Source of the DNA: an uncultured Bacteroidota bacterium
GTDB lineage: Bacteria > Bacteroidota > Bacteroidia > Chitinophagales > Chitinophagaceae
Reading direction: 5' to 3'
Assembly (NCBI GenBank): GCA_902826165.1
Contig: CADEDV010000020.1
Location: 1 to 45,493 of the forward strand
Length of the DNA stretch: 45,493 nt
The position numbers were made by a program, and so were the translations under genes. The notes beneath the pieces are model-generated. The model had not been told where the DNA came from and made no database searches. It saw only the letters and a program-made list of their open reading frames with translations. Below, in pieces: positions 35,011 through 43,145 of the stretch. Position 1 is the stretch's first letter. Each line of letters opens with the position of its first letter.

Positions 35011-36210
35011 ATGCCCCGAATTCTCCGTATCCTGAACAGGCTTGCTGTTGGTGGTCCACTGCTCAATGCAAGCTATCTTACCAAATATATGGCCCCGGAA
35101 TTTGAGACCATGCTGGTGGTGGGAGAACGGGAAGAGCATGAAAAAGATGCCAGTTTTGTAACAGGGGCATTAGGTATTACTCCTGTTCATATCCCGCAAA
35201 TGGGAAGATCAGTGAATCCCTGGAAAGATTACCAGTCGTATAAACAGATGCAAAAGCTGATCAGGGAGTTTAAGCCGGACATAGTTCATACTCATGCCGC
35301 TAAACCCGGTGCTATTGGAAGACTGGCAGCCAAGTCGCTGAATGTACCAGTTATTGTACATACCTATCATGGACATGTGTTCCATTCTTACTTTAGCCCG
35401 GTAAAGACCAGGGTATTCATCGGTGTTGAAAGATGGCTGGCAAAAAAATCGGATGCTATTATAGCGATCAGTGAGCAACAAAAAAAGGAACTGGTTACAG
35501 ATTTCAGGATAGCACCCGAAAGTAAATTCAGACTGATCCCCCTCGGCCTAGATCTGGATAAGTTCCAGTCCAACAAGGATGAAAAGCGAAAATCATTCAG
35601 GTCCTCTTTTTCTATCAGTGATGATGAAATTGTAATCACCATAACAGGAAGACTTGTTCCAATCAAGAACCATTTTCTTTTTTTGGAAGGGGTAAGTTAT
35701 GTTTTAAAGAATTCGGGCAAAAAGGTTAAAGCTTTTATTGTGGGTGATGGTGAAACAAGGCATATGCTGGAGCAAAAAGCAAGAGAATTAGCTATTCAAT
35801 TCACCACCGAAAAAGATACAGCCCACCCGCATCCCCTTGTATTTACTTCCTGGCGGAGTGATATTGATGTTATCAATGCAGGCTCGGATATTATTGCGCT
35901 AACATCTTTGAATGAAGGAACACCTGTCAGTCTCATAGAAGCACAAGCATCAGGAAAAGCCGTGGTGTCTACAAGAGTCGGAGGCATAGAAGCGGTTGTG
36001 CAGGAAAATATTACCGGGTTACTTTCCGATATTACGGATGAAGAAAGCTTCTGTAAAAACCTGTTGCGTGTTACGGAAGATGACCAATTAAGAAATGAAT
36101 TATCAAGGGCAGGAACTTCCCATGTTGTACAGCATTACAGTTACCAGCGTCTTGTCAGGGATATGTCGGAACTTTACCATGAACTATTAAGCAATAAAAG
36201 CCATGTTTAA
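35011..36210 (+). CDS. Glycosyltransferase family 4
   Basis: A 399-residue GT4 enzyme with opening ILRILNRLAVGGPLLNASYLTKYM, IVHTHAAKPGAIGRLAA, YHGHVFHSYFSPVKTRVFIGVERWLAKKSDAIIAISE, donor-domain ITITGRLVPIKNHFLFLEGV and the EX7E site EGTPVSLIEAQASGKAVVST. This arrangement is typical of glycosyltransferases that extend Und-PP-linked oligosaccharides. It restarts the rightward transcription after the leftward gene and overlaps the phosphatase gene by 8 bp (36203-36210), so the two are coupled. Confidence 0.92.
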   Translation: MPRILRILNRLAVGGPLLNASYLTKYMAPEFETMLVVGEREEHEKDASFVTGALGITPVHIPQMGRSVNPWKDYQSYKQMQKLIREFKPDIVHTHAAKPGAIGRLAAKSLNVPVIVHTYHGHVFHSYFSPVKTRVFIGVERWLAKKSDAIIAISEQQKKELVTDFRIAPESKFRLIPLGLDLDKFQSNKDEKRKSFRSSFSISDDEIVITITGRLVPIKNHFLFLEGVSYVLKNSGKKVKAFIVGDGETRHMLEQKARELAIQFTTEKDTAHPHPLVFTSWRSDIDVINAGSDIIALTSLNEGTPVSLIEAQASGKAVVSTRVGGIEAVVQENITGLLSDITDEESFCKNLLRVTEDDQLRNELSRAGTSHVVQHYSYQRLVRDMSELYHELLSNKSHV

Positions 36211-36946
36211 GTTTCTTTTTAAATCAAAGCAGGAACCCGGGCACTTCAACTTTGGAGAGTTGGGTACTGATATGCACTCTCACCTGCTGCCTGGTATTGA
36301 TGATGGTGCACCCGATCTTGAAACTTCGCTGGAACTCATAAGAGGAATGGTGGCTTTGGGGTATAAAAAACTCATTACCACACCACATATCATGTGGGAC
36401 ATGTACCAGAATACCAGGGAAGGCATACTTGAAAAACTTGAACTTCTCAAAAGGGCAGTAAAGGAGAATAATATCAATGTAGAGGTACATGCTGCTGCTG
36501 AATATTTCCTGGATGACCATGTGGAGCAGTTAGTGAAAAAGAATGAGTCACTGCTGACCATCAGTGGTAATATGGTGCTGGTGGAATTTTCAATGGCTTA
36601 TCCTTCTCATGGGCTGAAAGATATTCTGTTTGAAATGCAGATGCAGGGCTACCAGCCAGTGATTGCACACCCGGAAAGATATATTTACCTGGAGAATAAC
36701 CGTTCATTTTATGATGAACTGAAAGATATTGGCTGTTTATTCCAGCTAAACGTTTTATCCCTGGGCATGACATATGGAAAATCTGTCCAGGAACTTTCTC
36801 ATTATCTTATCAAAAAACAGTACTACGACCTGGTTGGTACTGATCTTCACCATTTCCGCCACCTGGACGGTCTGCATAATGCTGCACTGACTACTCCGGT
36901 TAAAAAGCTGCTTGACTCCGGCAGGATCAGGAACCTGGAACTTTAA
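36203..36946 (+). CDS. PHP-type protein-tyrosine phosphatase, CpsB/YwqE family
   Basis: A 247-residue PHP-fold phosphatase that dephosphorylates the tyrosine cluster of BY-kinases. Metal-binding motifs are DMHSHLLPGIDDG (His25, His27, Asp33, Asp34), TTPHIMWDMY, AAEYFLDDH, VIAHPERY and TDLHHF near the C-terminus, all as in CpsB/YwqE. In Bacteroidota this type replaces the low-molecular-weight phosphatase Wzb. Its target is almost certainly the Wzc-like kinase at 5846, so the kinase and phosphatase bracket the locus. It is the last gene of the polysaccharide block. Confidence 0.92.
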   Translation: MFKFLFKSKQEPGHFNFGELGTDMHSHLLPGIDDGAPDLETSLELIRGMVALGYKKLITTPHIMWDMYQNTREGILEKLELLKRAVKENNINVEVHAAAEYFLDDHVEQLVKKNESLLTISGNMVLVEFSMAYPSHGLKDILFEMQMQGYQPVIAHPERYIYLENNRSFYDELKDIGCLFQLNVLSLGMTYGKSVQELSHYLIKKQYYDLVGTDLHHFRHLDGLHNAALTTPVKKLLDSGRIRNLEL

Positions 36947-37030
36947 ATGTGACCGGCGGATTTCCCTTTTGTTTTTAAAAAATTTCTTCTTTAGTAAACT
37001 GTTTTCATTCCGGATTGTAACTATACTGTT

Positions 37031-37909
37031 ATGAACGCATTTACTATTAAGGACCTGGAGAATTTATCGGGTATCAAAGCCCACACGATCCGTATCTGGG
37101 AGCAGCGGTATGGTTTTTTGCGTCCGCAGCGGACCACAACTAATATCCGTTATTACACTGGTGAAGAATTGAAAACGGTGCTGAATATTGCGTTGCTGAA
37201 TAAGTACGGGTTTAAAATTTCACATATCGACCGGATGCAACCCGGTGAGATCAGGGAACGAATATTATCTCTGGGAGATGCAAAAGCAATACAGGAAAGG
37301 ATCGTGAATGATATGGTGCAGGAGATGATCGACCTGGATATGGAGAAATTTGAAAAGACGCTGGGAGGGTATATCGCATCGAAAGGAATTGAAAGAACTG
37401 TAACCAAGATCATTTTCCCCTTCCTGGAAAAAATAGGCATACTCTGGCAGACAGGTCATATTAATCCTGCACAGGAGCATTTGGTAACGAATGTGATAAG
37501 GCAGAAATTAATGGTGGCTATTGAGCATTGTATCTCCCCGATGAAGATGGATAAAACGGTAGTTTTATTTCTCCCGGAAGGAGAGCATCATGAACTTGGC
37601 CTTTTATTCATGTATTATTTATTAAAAAGCAGGGGGGCTAAAACAGTTTACCTCGGTGCCAATGTTCCGGTTAAGGATGTTGAGTATGTTATTAAATTAA
37701 AAAAACCAGACCTGGTTTTTGTACATATGACCGCTACAGCTTCCACGTTCAATTTTGAAAAATTCCTCGCTAATATTGAACAGCGGTTCAACGGAATTTC
37801 CACCATTATCTCCGGTCAGTTGACCCAGCACTACAAAAAAAGAGTGCCTTCCAACATTCATTTCAAACGGTCCTTGGGCGAAGTGATGGATTACCTTGGG
37901 TCTTTATAA
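37031..37909 (+). CDS. MerR-family regulator with cobalamin-binding domain (CarH/LitR-like photoreceptor)
   Basis: Residues 1-70 are a MerR winged helix (FTIKDLENLSGIKAHTIRIWEQRYGFLRPQRT). A four-helix capping region and a B12-binding Rossmann domain follow. The CarH signature W-x9-EH is present (Trp139, Glu149, His150), as is E-x-H-x-x-G (Glu185-Gly190, giving His187 as lower axial ligand) in LPEGEHHELGLL. In CarH, adenosylcobalamin drives a DNA-bound tetramer in the dark, and light breaks the Co-C bond and releases repression. It lies 139 bp upstream of the sigma factor gene and the crt genes, its expected targets. The closely spaced operator-like repeats are at 37952-38044. Light control is inference from conserved residues. 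Confidence 0.9.
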   Translation: MNAFTIKDLENLSGIKAHTIRIWEQRYGFLRPQRTTTNIRYYTGEELKTVLNIALLNKYGFKISHIDRMQPGEIRERILSLGDAKAIQERIVNDMVQEMIDLDMEKFEKTLGGYIASKGIERTVTKIIFPFLEKIGILWQTGHINPAQEHLVTNVIRQKLMVAIEHCISPMKMDKTVVLFLPEGEHHELGLLFMYYLLKSRGAKTVYLGANVPVKDVEYVIKLKKPDLVFVHMTATASTFNFEKFLANIEQRFNGISTIISGQLTQHYKKRVPSNIHFKRSLGEVMDYLGSL

Positions 37910-37951
37910 GGACATATCTGTCCAATTTAGCTATGTAAGTTGTTGAAATTG

Positions 37952-37987
37952 TTTTGTTTAATTTTTTAACAAAAAAATTAAACAAAA
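37952..37987. promoter_or_regulatory. Perfect 16-bp inverted repeat, candidate regulator operator
   Basis: TTTTGTTTAATTTTTT at 37952-37967 and its exact complement at 37972-37987 are separated by 4 nt. It lies between the MerR gene and the ECF sigma gene. The core half-site TGTTTAA (37955-37961) and TTAAACA (37978-37984) recurs in the next repeat. It could instead work as a weak AT-rich terminator of the MerR gene, but the repeated half-site favours protein binding. Confidence 0.55.
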
Positions 37988-38007
37988 TACCCATGTTCGA
38001 ACATTAT

Positions 38008-38044
38008 TTGTGTTTAACTTCGACTTGTTAATTATTAAACACAA
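38008..38044. promoter_or_regulatory. Second inverted repeat with the same TGTTTAA half-site
   Basis: TTGTGTTTAA at 38008-38017 and its complement at 38035-38044 flank 17 nt. The half-sites TGTTTAA (38011) and TTAAACA (38035) match those of the repeat at 37952-37987, and corresponding half-sites are 56-57 bp apart. The right arm ends 4 bp before the sigma factor ATG at 38049, so a bound regulator would block initiation. Confidence 0.55.
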
Positions 38045-38048
38045 TTAT

Positions 38049-38549
38049 ATGTCAACGCAAGAATTCAATTCCCTCCTGCTGAACAATGCTGAGTTTCTAA
38101 AGCCTTTCGCTATCAACCTGACGAGGGATAATGAAGCAGCAAATGACCTGTACCAGGAAACGCTCTACAAGGCTTTGGCCAACCAGGAGAAGTACAATGT
38201 TGGCACCAATATAAAAGCATGGCTCTTCACTATCATGCGGAATATCTTTATCAATAATTACCGCAGGAAGGCTAAACAAAAAACCATATTTGACAGTACG
38301 CCGAACGATTATCTTATTAACCAAACATCAGTCACGGTCAGTAATTCGGCTGAAACCAATATGCGGATGAAAGAGATCCAGGCTGCTATTAAAGAATTGC
38401 CTGAGATCTTCAGAACGCCTTTTTTATTGTACTTTGATGGGTACAAGTACAACGAAATTGCAGAAGTACTTCATGAACCATTAGGTACTATCAAAAGCAG
38501 GATACACTTTGCCAGGAAATTATTAAAAGAGCAGATCAGCCGCTATTAA
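38049..38549 (+). CDS. ECF-type RNA polymerase sigma factor
   Basis: A sigma-70 family factor of the small ECF type. Region 2 includes DLYQETLYKALANQEKYNVGTNIKAWLFTIMRNIFINNYRR; region 4 includes ALKELP-type AAIKELPEIFRTPFLLYFDGYKYNEIAEVLHEPLGTIKSRIHFARKLL. I choose the ATG at 38049 (166 residues); an in-frame GTG at 38010 would start inside the operator repeat and add 13 residues that look unlike the family. It stands directly between the CarH-like regulator and crtI (7 bp gap), so it is co-transcribed with the carotenoid genes and may direct their transcription. No anti-sigma gene is adjacent. Confidence 0.9.
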   Translation: MSTQEFNSLLLNNAEFLKPFAINLTRDNEAANDLYQETLYKALANQEKYNVGTNIKAWLFTIMRNIFINNYRRKAKQKTIFDSTPNDYLINQTSVTVSNSAETNMRMKEIQAAIKELPEIFRTPFLLYFDGYKYNEIAEVLHEPLGTIKSRIHFARKLLKEQISRY

Positions 38550-38556
38550 AATTCAC

Positions 38557-40035
38557 ATGGATTCAAAAAGATCAGTTGTTATCATAGGCAGTGGCTTTGC
38601 AGGACTGTCAGCCGCTTCCTTTATGGCAAAAGAAGGCTGGGATGTTACAGTTATAGAAAAAAATGAAACTCCTGGTGGTCGTGCAAGACAATTAAAAGAG
38701 AACGGTTTTACTTTCGATATGGGCCCCAGTTTTTACTGGATGCCTGATGTATTTGAAAGATATTTTGCCCAGTTCGGAAAAATGGTTTCCGATTATTATT
38801 CACTTCACCGGCTCGATCCTTCTTACAGGATATACTGGAATGATGGGTATACAGATATGCATGCTGACCTGGAGAAATTAAAAAAAACATTTGAAGAACT
38901 TGAGCCGGGCAGTGCGGCCAAACTGGAGAAATATTTAGCAGGCGCTGCCTATAAATATGAAGTGGGGGTTAATAAGCTGGTATATAAACCCAGCCGCTCA
39001 TTGACTGAGTTTATGGATTGGCAAACTATCAGGGGTGTTTTTAAACTGGAAGTGTTTACTTCTATTAAAAAACATATTTATAAATACTTCAAACATTCCA
39101 AACTTCGCCAGGTAATGGAGTTCCCGGTTTTGTTTTTGGGAGCATTGCCTGAAGATACCCCTGCATTGTATAGCCTGATGAATTATGCCGATATCAAAGG
39201 GGGCACCTGGTACCCGGAAAGAGGGATGTATTCGATTGTTGAAGGTATGTATACATTAGCCAAAGAATTAGGAGTAAAATTTCAATTTGGAGAGGATGCA
39301 AAAGAGATTGTGATTGAGAAAGGGGTGGCAAAAAGAGTTGTAACGGATAAGGGAGTATACGAGTCCGATGCTGTTATCAGCGGAGCTGATTACCAGTTTA
39401 CAGAAATGAAGCTGCTACCGGAAGCATACCGGAATTATAATGAAGCCTACTGGGATAAAAAAGTGATGGCTCCCTCCTGTTTACTTTATTATATAGGGTT
39501 AAATAAAAAACTAAAACAGCCGGTGCATCATTCTTTGTTCTTTGATGTGTCGTTTGATCAGCATGGGAAAGAAATTTACAAAGACCCTAAATGGCCGGCT
39601 GAACCTTTGTTTTATGTGAGTGTTTCTTCAGTTACAGATGATTCTGTTGCCCCGGCCGGGCATGAGAATATTGTTTTCCTGATCCCTGTGGCTTCCGGCC
39701 TTGAAGGTGATTCAGAAGAATTAAGGGAACAGTATTTTCAAAAAATTGTACGCCGGATGGAAAATCATCTAGGGGAATCAATTTTAGAGGCTGTGGTTTA
39801 TAAGAAAACTTATTCAGTGAGTGATTTCGTACATGATTATAATTCGTACCGGGGGAATGCATACGGATTGGCGAATACACTGATGCAGACGGCCATATTC
39901 AGACCCTCCTGCCAGAACAAGAAAGTGAAAAACCTTTTTTATACAGGTCAGCTGACGGTCCCGGGTCCAGGTGTTCCACCTTCGTTGATAAGTGGGGAGG
40001 TTGTCGCTAAACAAGTTATAAGATCATTTAAATAA
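38557..40035 (+). CDS. crtI: Phytoene desaturase
   Basis: FAD-dependent desaturase converting phytoene to lycopene. The dinucleotide motif VVIIGSGFAGLSAASFMAKEGWDVTVIEKNETPGGRA and TFDMGPSFYWMPDVFERYF are at the N-terminus. The C-terminal carotenoid-binding motif NLFYTGQLTVPGPGVPPSLISGEVVA is intact. At 492 residues the length matches CrtI. It is the first structural gene of the carotenoid operon, 16 bp before crtB. Confidence 0.96.
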   Translation: MDSKRSVVIIGSGFAGLSAASFMAKEGWDVTVIEKNETPGGRARQLKENGFTFDMGPSFYWMPDVFERYFAQFGKMVSDYYSLHRLDPSYRIYWNDGYTDMHADLEKLKKTFEELEPGSAAKLEKYLAGAAYKYEVGVNKLVYKPSRSLTEFMDWQTIRGVFKLEVFTSIKKHIYKYFKHSKLRQVMEFPVLFLGALPEDTPALYSLMNYADIKGGTWYPERGMYSIVEGMYTLAKELGVKFQFGEDAKEIVIEKGVAKRVVTDKGVYESDAVISGADYQFTEMKLLPEAYRNYNEAYWDKKVMAPSCLLYYIGLNKKLKQPVHHSLFFDVSFDQHGKEIYKDPKWPAEPLFYVSVSSVTDDSVAPAGHENIVFLIPVASGLEGDSEELREQYFQKIVRRMENHLGESILEAVVYKKTYSVSDFVHDYNSYRGNAYGLANTLMQTAIFRPSCQNKKVKNLFYTGQLTVPGPGVPPSLISGEVVAKQVIRSFK

Positions 40036-40051
40036 ATACTTATTTTCCGAT

Positions 40052-40888
40052 ATGCTTCATTTATTTCATACAGCCTGTGAAGAGTGCAGCCGTTTGGTGA
40101 CGGAAAGGTATAGTACTTCTTTTTCTTCGGCCATTCGCCTCCTGCATAAAGAGCTGCGCCAGCCGGTATTTAATATCTATGGCTTTGTCAGGTTTACTGA
40201 TGAGATAGTGGATACTTTTCATGATTATGATAAAGCCACATTATTGGCCCAATTCAAAAAAGAAACCTATGAGGCCATCGAAAGGGGTATCAGCCTGAAC
40301 CCAATTTTACACAGCTTTCAGCAAACTGTTAATACCTATAATATCGATCATTCACTGATCGATGCCTTCTTTCACAGCATGGAAATGGACCTTACGAACA
40401 AGGCCTATGATTGTGAAGGATACAAGGAATATATTTATGGTTCTGCAGAAGTAGTGGGCCTCATGTGCCTTTATGTTTTTTGTGAAGGGAAGCAAGAATT
40501 ATACGACAAATTGAAAGATTCAGCCCGTTCCTTAGGAGCGGCTTTTCAAAAGGTTAACTTCCTGCGGGATATCAAAGCTGATTTCAATGGACTCTCAAGA
40601 GTCTATTTCCCCGGCTGTGATTTTAATAACTTTACTCCACGGGATAAGCAACAGATAGAAGAAGATATTCACCAGGATTTTAATGAGGCTTACAAAGGGA
40701 TTCTTCAGCTACCTTTAAAAGCAAGATTTGGTGTGTATGTGGCTTATAAATATTATTTATCCCTATTCAGAAAAATTAAAAAGGTACATCCGGAATCGGT
40801 ACTTGAACAACGGATCAGGATACCGAATTACTATAAAGCGATGATCATCCTCAGGGCAGGAGTAAAAAATCAACTCAGACTTATTTAA
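40052..40888 (+). CDS. crtB: Phytoene synthase
   Basis: Condenses two GGPP molecules to phytoene. Conserved elements are YSTSFSSAIRLL, GFVRFTDEIVD (first Asp-rich motif, Asp50 and Asp54), YIYGSAEVVGLMC, and FQKVNFLRDIKADFNGLSRVYFPG (second Asp-rich motif). The length, 278 residues, is typical of the Bacteroidota enzyme. It is located between crtI and idi with 16- and 4-bp gaps. Confidence 0.95.
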   Translation: MLHLFHTACEECSRLVTERYSTSFSSAIRLLHKELRQPVFNIYGFVRFTDEIVDTFHDYDKATLLAQFKKETYEAIERGISLNPILHSFQQTVNTYNIDHSLIDAFFHSMEMDLTNKAYDCEGYKEYIYGSAEVVGLMCLYVFCEGKQELYDKLKDSARSLGAAFQKVNFLRDIKADFNGLSRVYFPGCDFNNFTPRDKQQIEEDIHQDFNEAYKGILQLPLKARFGVYVAYKYYLSLFRKIKKVHPESVLEQRIRIPNYYKAMIILRAGVKNQLRLI

Positions 40889-40892
40889 TGTT

Positions 40893-41432
40893 ATGGAATT
40901 GCAGCAAGTGGTTTTGGTGAATGAAAATGATGAAGCGGTGGGAGCAATGGAGAAAATGGAAGCTCATCGAAAGGCCCTTTTGCACAGGGCTTTCAGTGTT
41001 TTTATTTTTAATAGTAAGGGAGAGATGTTATTACAACAAAGAGCAGTACATAAGTACCATAGCCCGGGATTATGGACCAATGCCTGTTGCAGCCATCCGC
41101 AACCCGGCGAAGAAACTGCTGTTGCTGCAGCAAGAAGATTACAGGAGGAAATGGGCTTTGTTATACCCGTGCAAAAAGTGTTTGATTTTGTGTACAAAGC
41201 TGTTTTCGATAACGGGCTTACGGAGTATGAGTTTGATCATGTTTTTGCCGGTGAGTATGAAGGCCCGGTTTTGTTTAATACCGATGAAGTACAGGATATC
41301 TGCTATAAGGCTATGCCGGAGATAAGCAACTCTTTAAAAACGCATCCTCAAAAATATACAGCCTGGTTTCACCTCGCTTTTCCCCGGATCGAAAAATGGT
41401 GGAGTGATCGGTATAATAAGCATGTTGCTTAA
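40893..41432 (+). CDS. idi: Isopentenyl-diphosphate delta-isomerase, type I
   Basis: Interconverts IPP and DMAPP to feed carotenoid synthesis. A Nudix-fold protein of 179 residues with HRAFSVFIFNSKGEMLLQQRA, the active-site cysteine in WTNACCSHPQPGEE and the Nudix-like RRLQEEMGF, then TEYEFDHVFAGEY, where the second catalytic Glu lies. It starts 4 bp after crtB. Its presence in the operon raises isoprenoid flux; a GGPP synthase (crtE) is absent from the window. Confidence 0.95.
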   Translation: MELQQVVLVNENDEAVGAMEKMEAHRKALLHRAFSVFIFNSKGEMLLQQRAVHKYHSPGLWTNACCSHPQPGEETAVAAARRLQEEMGFVIPVQKVFDFVYKAVFDNGLTEYEFDHVFAGEYEGPVLFNTDEVQDICYKAMPEISNSLKTHPQKYTAWFHLAFPRIEKWWSDRYNKHVA

Positions 41433-41451
41433 TGTCCTAATTTTGTAACTC

Positions 41452-41961
41452 ATGAATGTGATCTTATATATACTTGTTTTGCTGGGAACTTTTCTCATCA
41501 TGGAAGGAGTTACCTGGCTCACCCATAAATATGTAATGCATGGTTTTCTTTGGTACCTCCATAAAGATCATCACCAGGTGGAACCCGGGTTTTTTGAAAA
41601 GAACGATGCATTTTTTATCATCTTTGCCATACCCAGCATGTTACTGATCTATTTTGGTACTTTCAATCATGTATGGTGGCAGCAGGCCATTGGCTTGGGT
41701 ATCATGGCTTACGGTTTTGCCTATTTCGTGGTGCATGATGTGATCATTCATCAGCGCTTCAAATGGTTTACCCGGAGTAATAACACTTATGTAAGGGCTA
41801 TCCGCTGGGCGCACAAGATGCACCATAAACACCTTGACAAGTATGAAGGGGAGAGTTTTGGTATGTTGTATGCCGCCAAAAAATACTGGGATAAAATCAG
41901 GCGTGACCAGCAATTGATGGCAGGAAACAGGAAAGTGGAATATGCGCCGGAAGCAGAGTAA
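41452..41961 (+). CDS. crtZ: Beta-carotene hydroxylase (membrane di-iron)
   Basis: Adds 3-hydroxyls to beta-carotene to form zeaxanthin. A 169-residue integral membrane protein with the histidine boxes HKYVMHG, HKDHH, VHDVIIHQRF and HKMHHKH, which bind two irons, and three or four hydrophobic segments. This pattern separates it from the CrtR type. It lies 19 bp after idi and 38 bp before crtY. Confidence 0.93.
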   Translation: MNVILYILVLLGTFLIMEGVTWLTHKYVMHGFLWYLHKDHHQVEPGFFEKNDAFFIIFAIPSMLLIYFGTFNHVWWQQAIGLGIMAYGFAYFVVHDVIIHQRFKWFTRSNNTYVRAIRWAHKMHHKHLDKYEGESFGMLYAAKKYWDKIRRDQQLMAGNRKVEYAPEAE

Positions 41962-41999
41962 GATTGTTTTGCACTCCTTATCTTTATTTCAACTAGTTA

Positions 42000-43142
42000 T
42001 TGAAAAGCTCAAAACAATATGATTATATCATTGCAGGAGCAGGCTGTGCCGGCTTAAGCCTCCTTGTACAGATGATATATTCAGGGCAGTTCAGCGATAA
42101 GAGAATATTACTGGTCGATAAAATAGAAAAGAAAAGTAATGACCGGACCTGGTGCTTTTGGGAAACTGATCCCGGGCCTTTTGAATCCATTGTTCATCAC
42201 CGTTGGGAGAAAACCTGGTTTCATGGTGAGAGTTTTTCAAAGCTGCTTTCGCTATCACCCTATCAATATAAATTAATCCGGGGAATAGATTTTTACGAGT
42301 ATTGCTTTTCGTTGATCCGCCAGCAAGCAAATGTGGATACCCGGTTTGGCAATGTAGAACAGCTGGAAAATTATAATGATGGGGCATTCATAGTACTCAA
42401 CGGAGAAAAGCTGTATGCTAAATATATATTCAATAGTATTCTTTTTGAAAAACCTGCTTTAAAAAGAGGCCAGTATTGGTTATTACAGCATTTCAAAGGC
42501 TGGACCATTGAAACGGAGCAGCCGGTATTCAATCCTGAGGAAGCAACATTAATGGACTTTAGGACGGATCAACGTCATGGAACCACATTTGTGTATGTAA
42601 TGCCTTTTTCTAGAACCCGGGCATTGGTGGAGTACACTTTATTTACCAACGACCTGCTGGTTTCATCTGATTATGATGAAGGGCTAAAAGAGTATATAAG
42701 GGAACACCTGAAAGGCTGTTCATATAAAGTTGAAGAGGAGGAATCTGGCATCATTCCGATGACCAATTATAAGTTCCCGGCCAGCAATGGTAATATAATT
42801 AATATAGGAACAGCCGGCGGGCAAACAAAAGCGTCCAGCGGTTATACTTTCCGTTTTATCCAAAAGCACTCGGCTGCAATTGTTGGGCAGCTACTAAAAA
42901 CTAATCACCCTTCTGCTACAACCGGGGCGGGAAGATTTCAATTTTACGATAGCACCCTACTTCATATTCTTCATCATAATAAGTTGGCTGGCCATTCAAT
43001 CTTCACTCAGTTTTTCCAAAAAAACAAACCTCAGCAGGTGCTGAGGTTCTTGGACAACGAAAGTTCGTTAAAAGACGAACTGAAAATTATTTCTTCACTG
43101 CCAACACTTCCTTTTTTAAAGGCTGCATTGAAACAGCTTTAG
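42000..43142 (+). CDS. crtY: Lycopene beta-cyclase
   Basis: Cyclises lycopene to beta-carotene. The N-terminal FAD motif YDYIIAGAGCAGLSLLVQMI is followed by NDRTWCFWE, a hallmark of CrtY, then TLMDFRTDQ, YVMPFSRTRALVEYTLF and the C-terminal GTAGGQTKASSGYTF. The length of 380 is normal. The start appears to be TTG at 42000, because no ATG precedes the FAD motif. It is the last gene of the crt unit and ends 3 bp before the stop of a leftward gene, with no terminator hairpin seen between them. Confidence 0.92.
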   Translation: MKSSKQYDYIIAGAGCAGLSLLVQMIYSGQFSDKRILLVDKIEKKSNDRTWCFWETDPGPFESIVHHRWEKTWFHGESFSKLLSLSPYQYKLIRGIDFYEYCFSLIRQQANVDTRFGNVEQLENYNDGAFIVLNGEKLYAKYIFNSILFEKPALKRGQYWLLQHFKGWTIETEQPVFNPEEATLMDFRTDQRHGTTFVYVMPFSRTRALVEYTLFTNDLLVSSDYDEGLKEYIREHLKGCSYKVEEEESGIIPMTNYKFPASNGNIINIGTAGGQTKASSGYTFRFIQKHSAAIVGQLLKTNHPSATTGAGRFQFYDSTLLHILHHNKLAGHSIFTQFFQKNKPQQVLRFLDNESSLKDELKIISSLPTLPFLKAALKQL

Positions 43143-43145
43143 ACT

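Noticed and set aside
34867-35139. 90-residue leftward open frame across the divergent gap
   Set aside because: It spans both promoter candidates and the start of a clear glycosyltransferase; no family resemblance.
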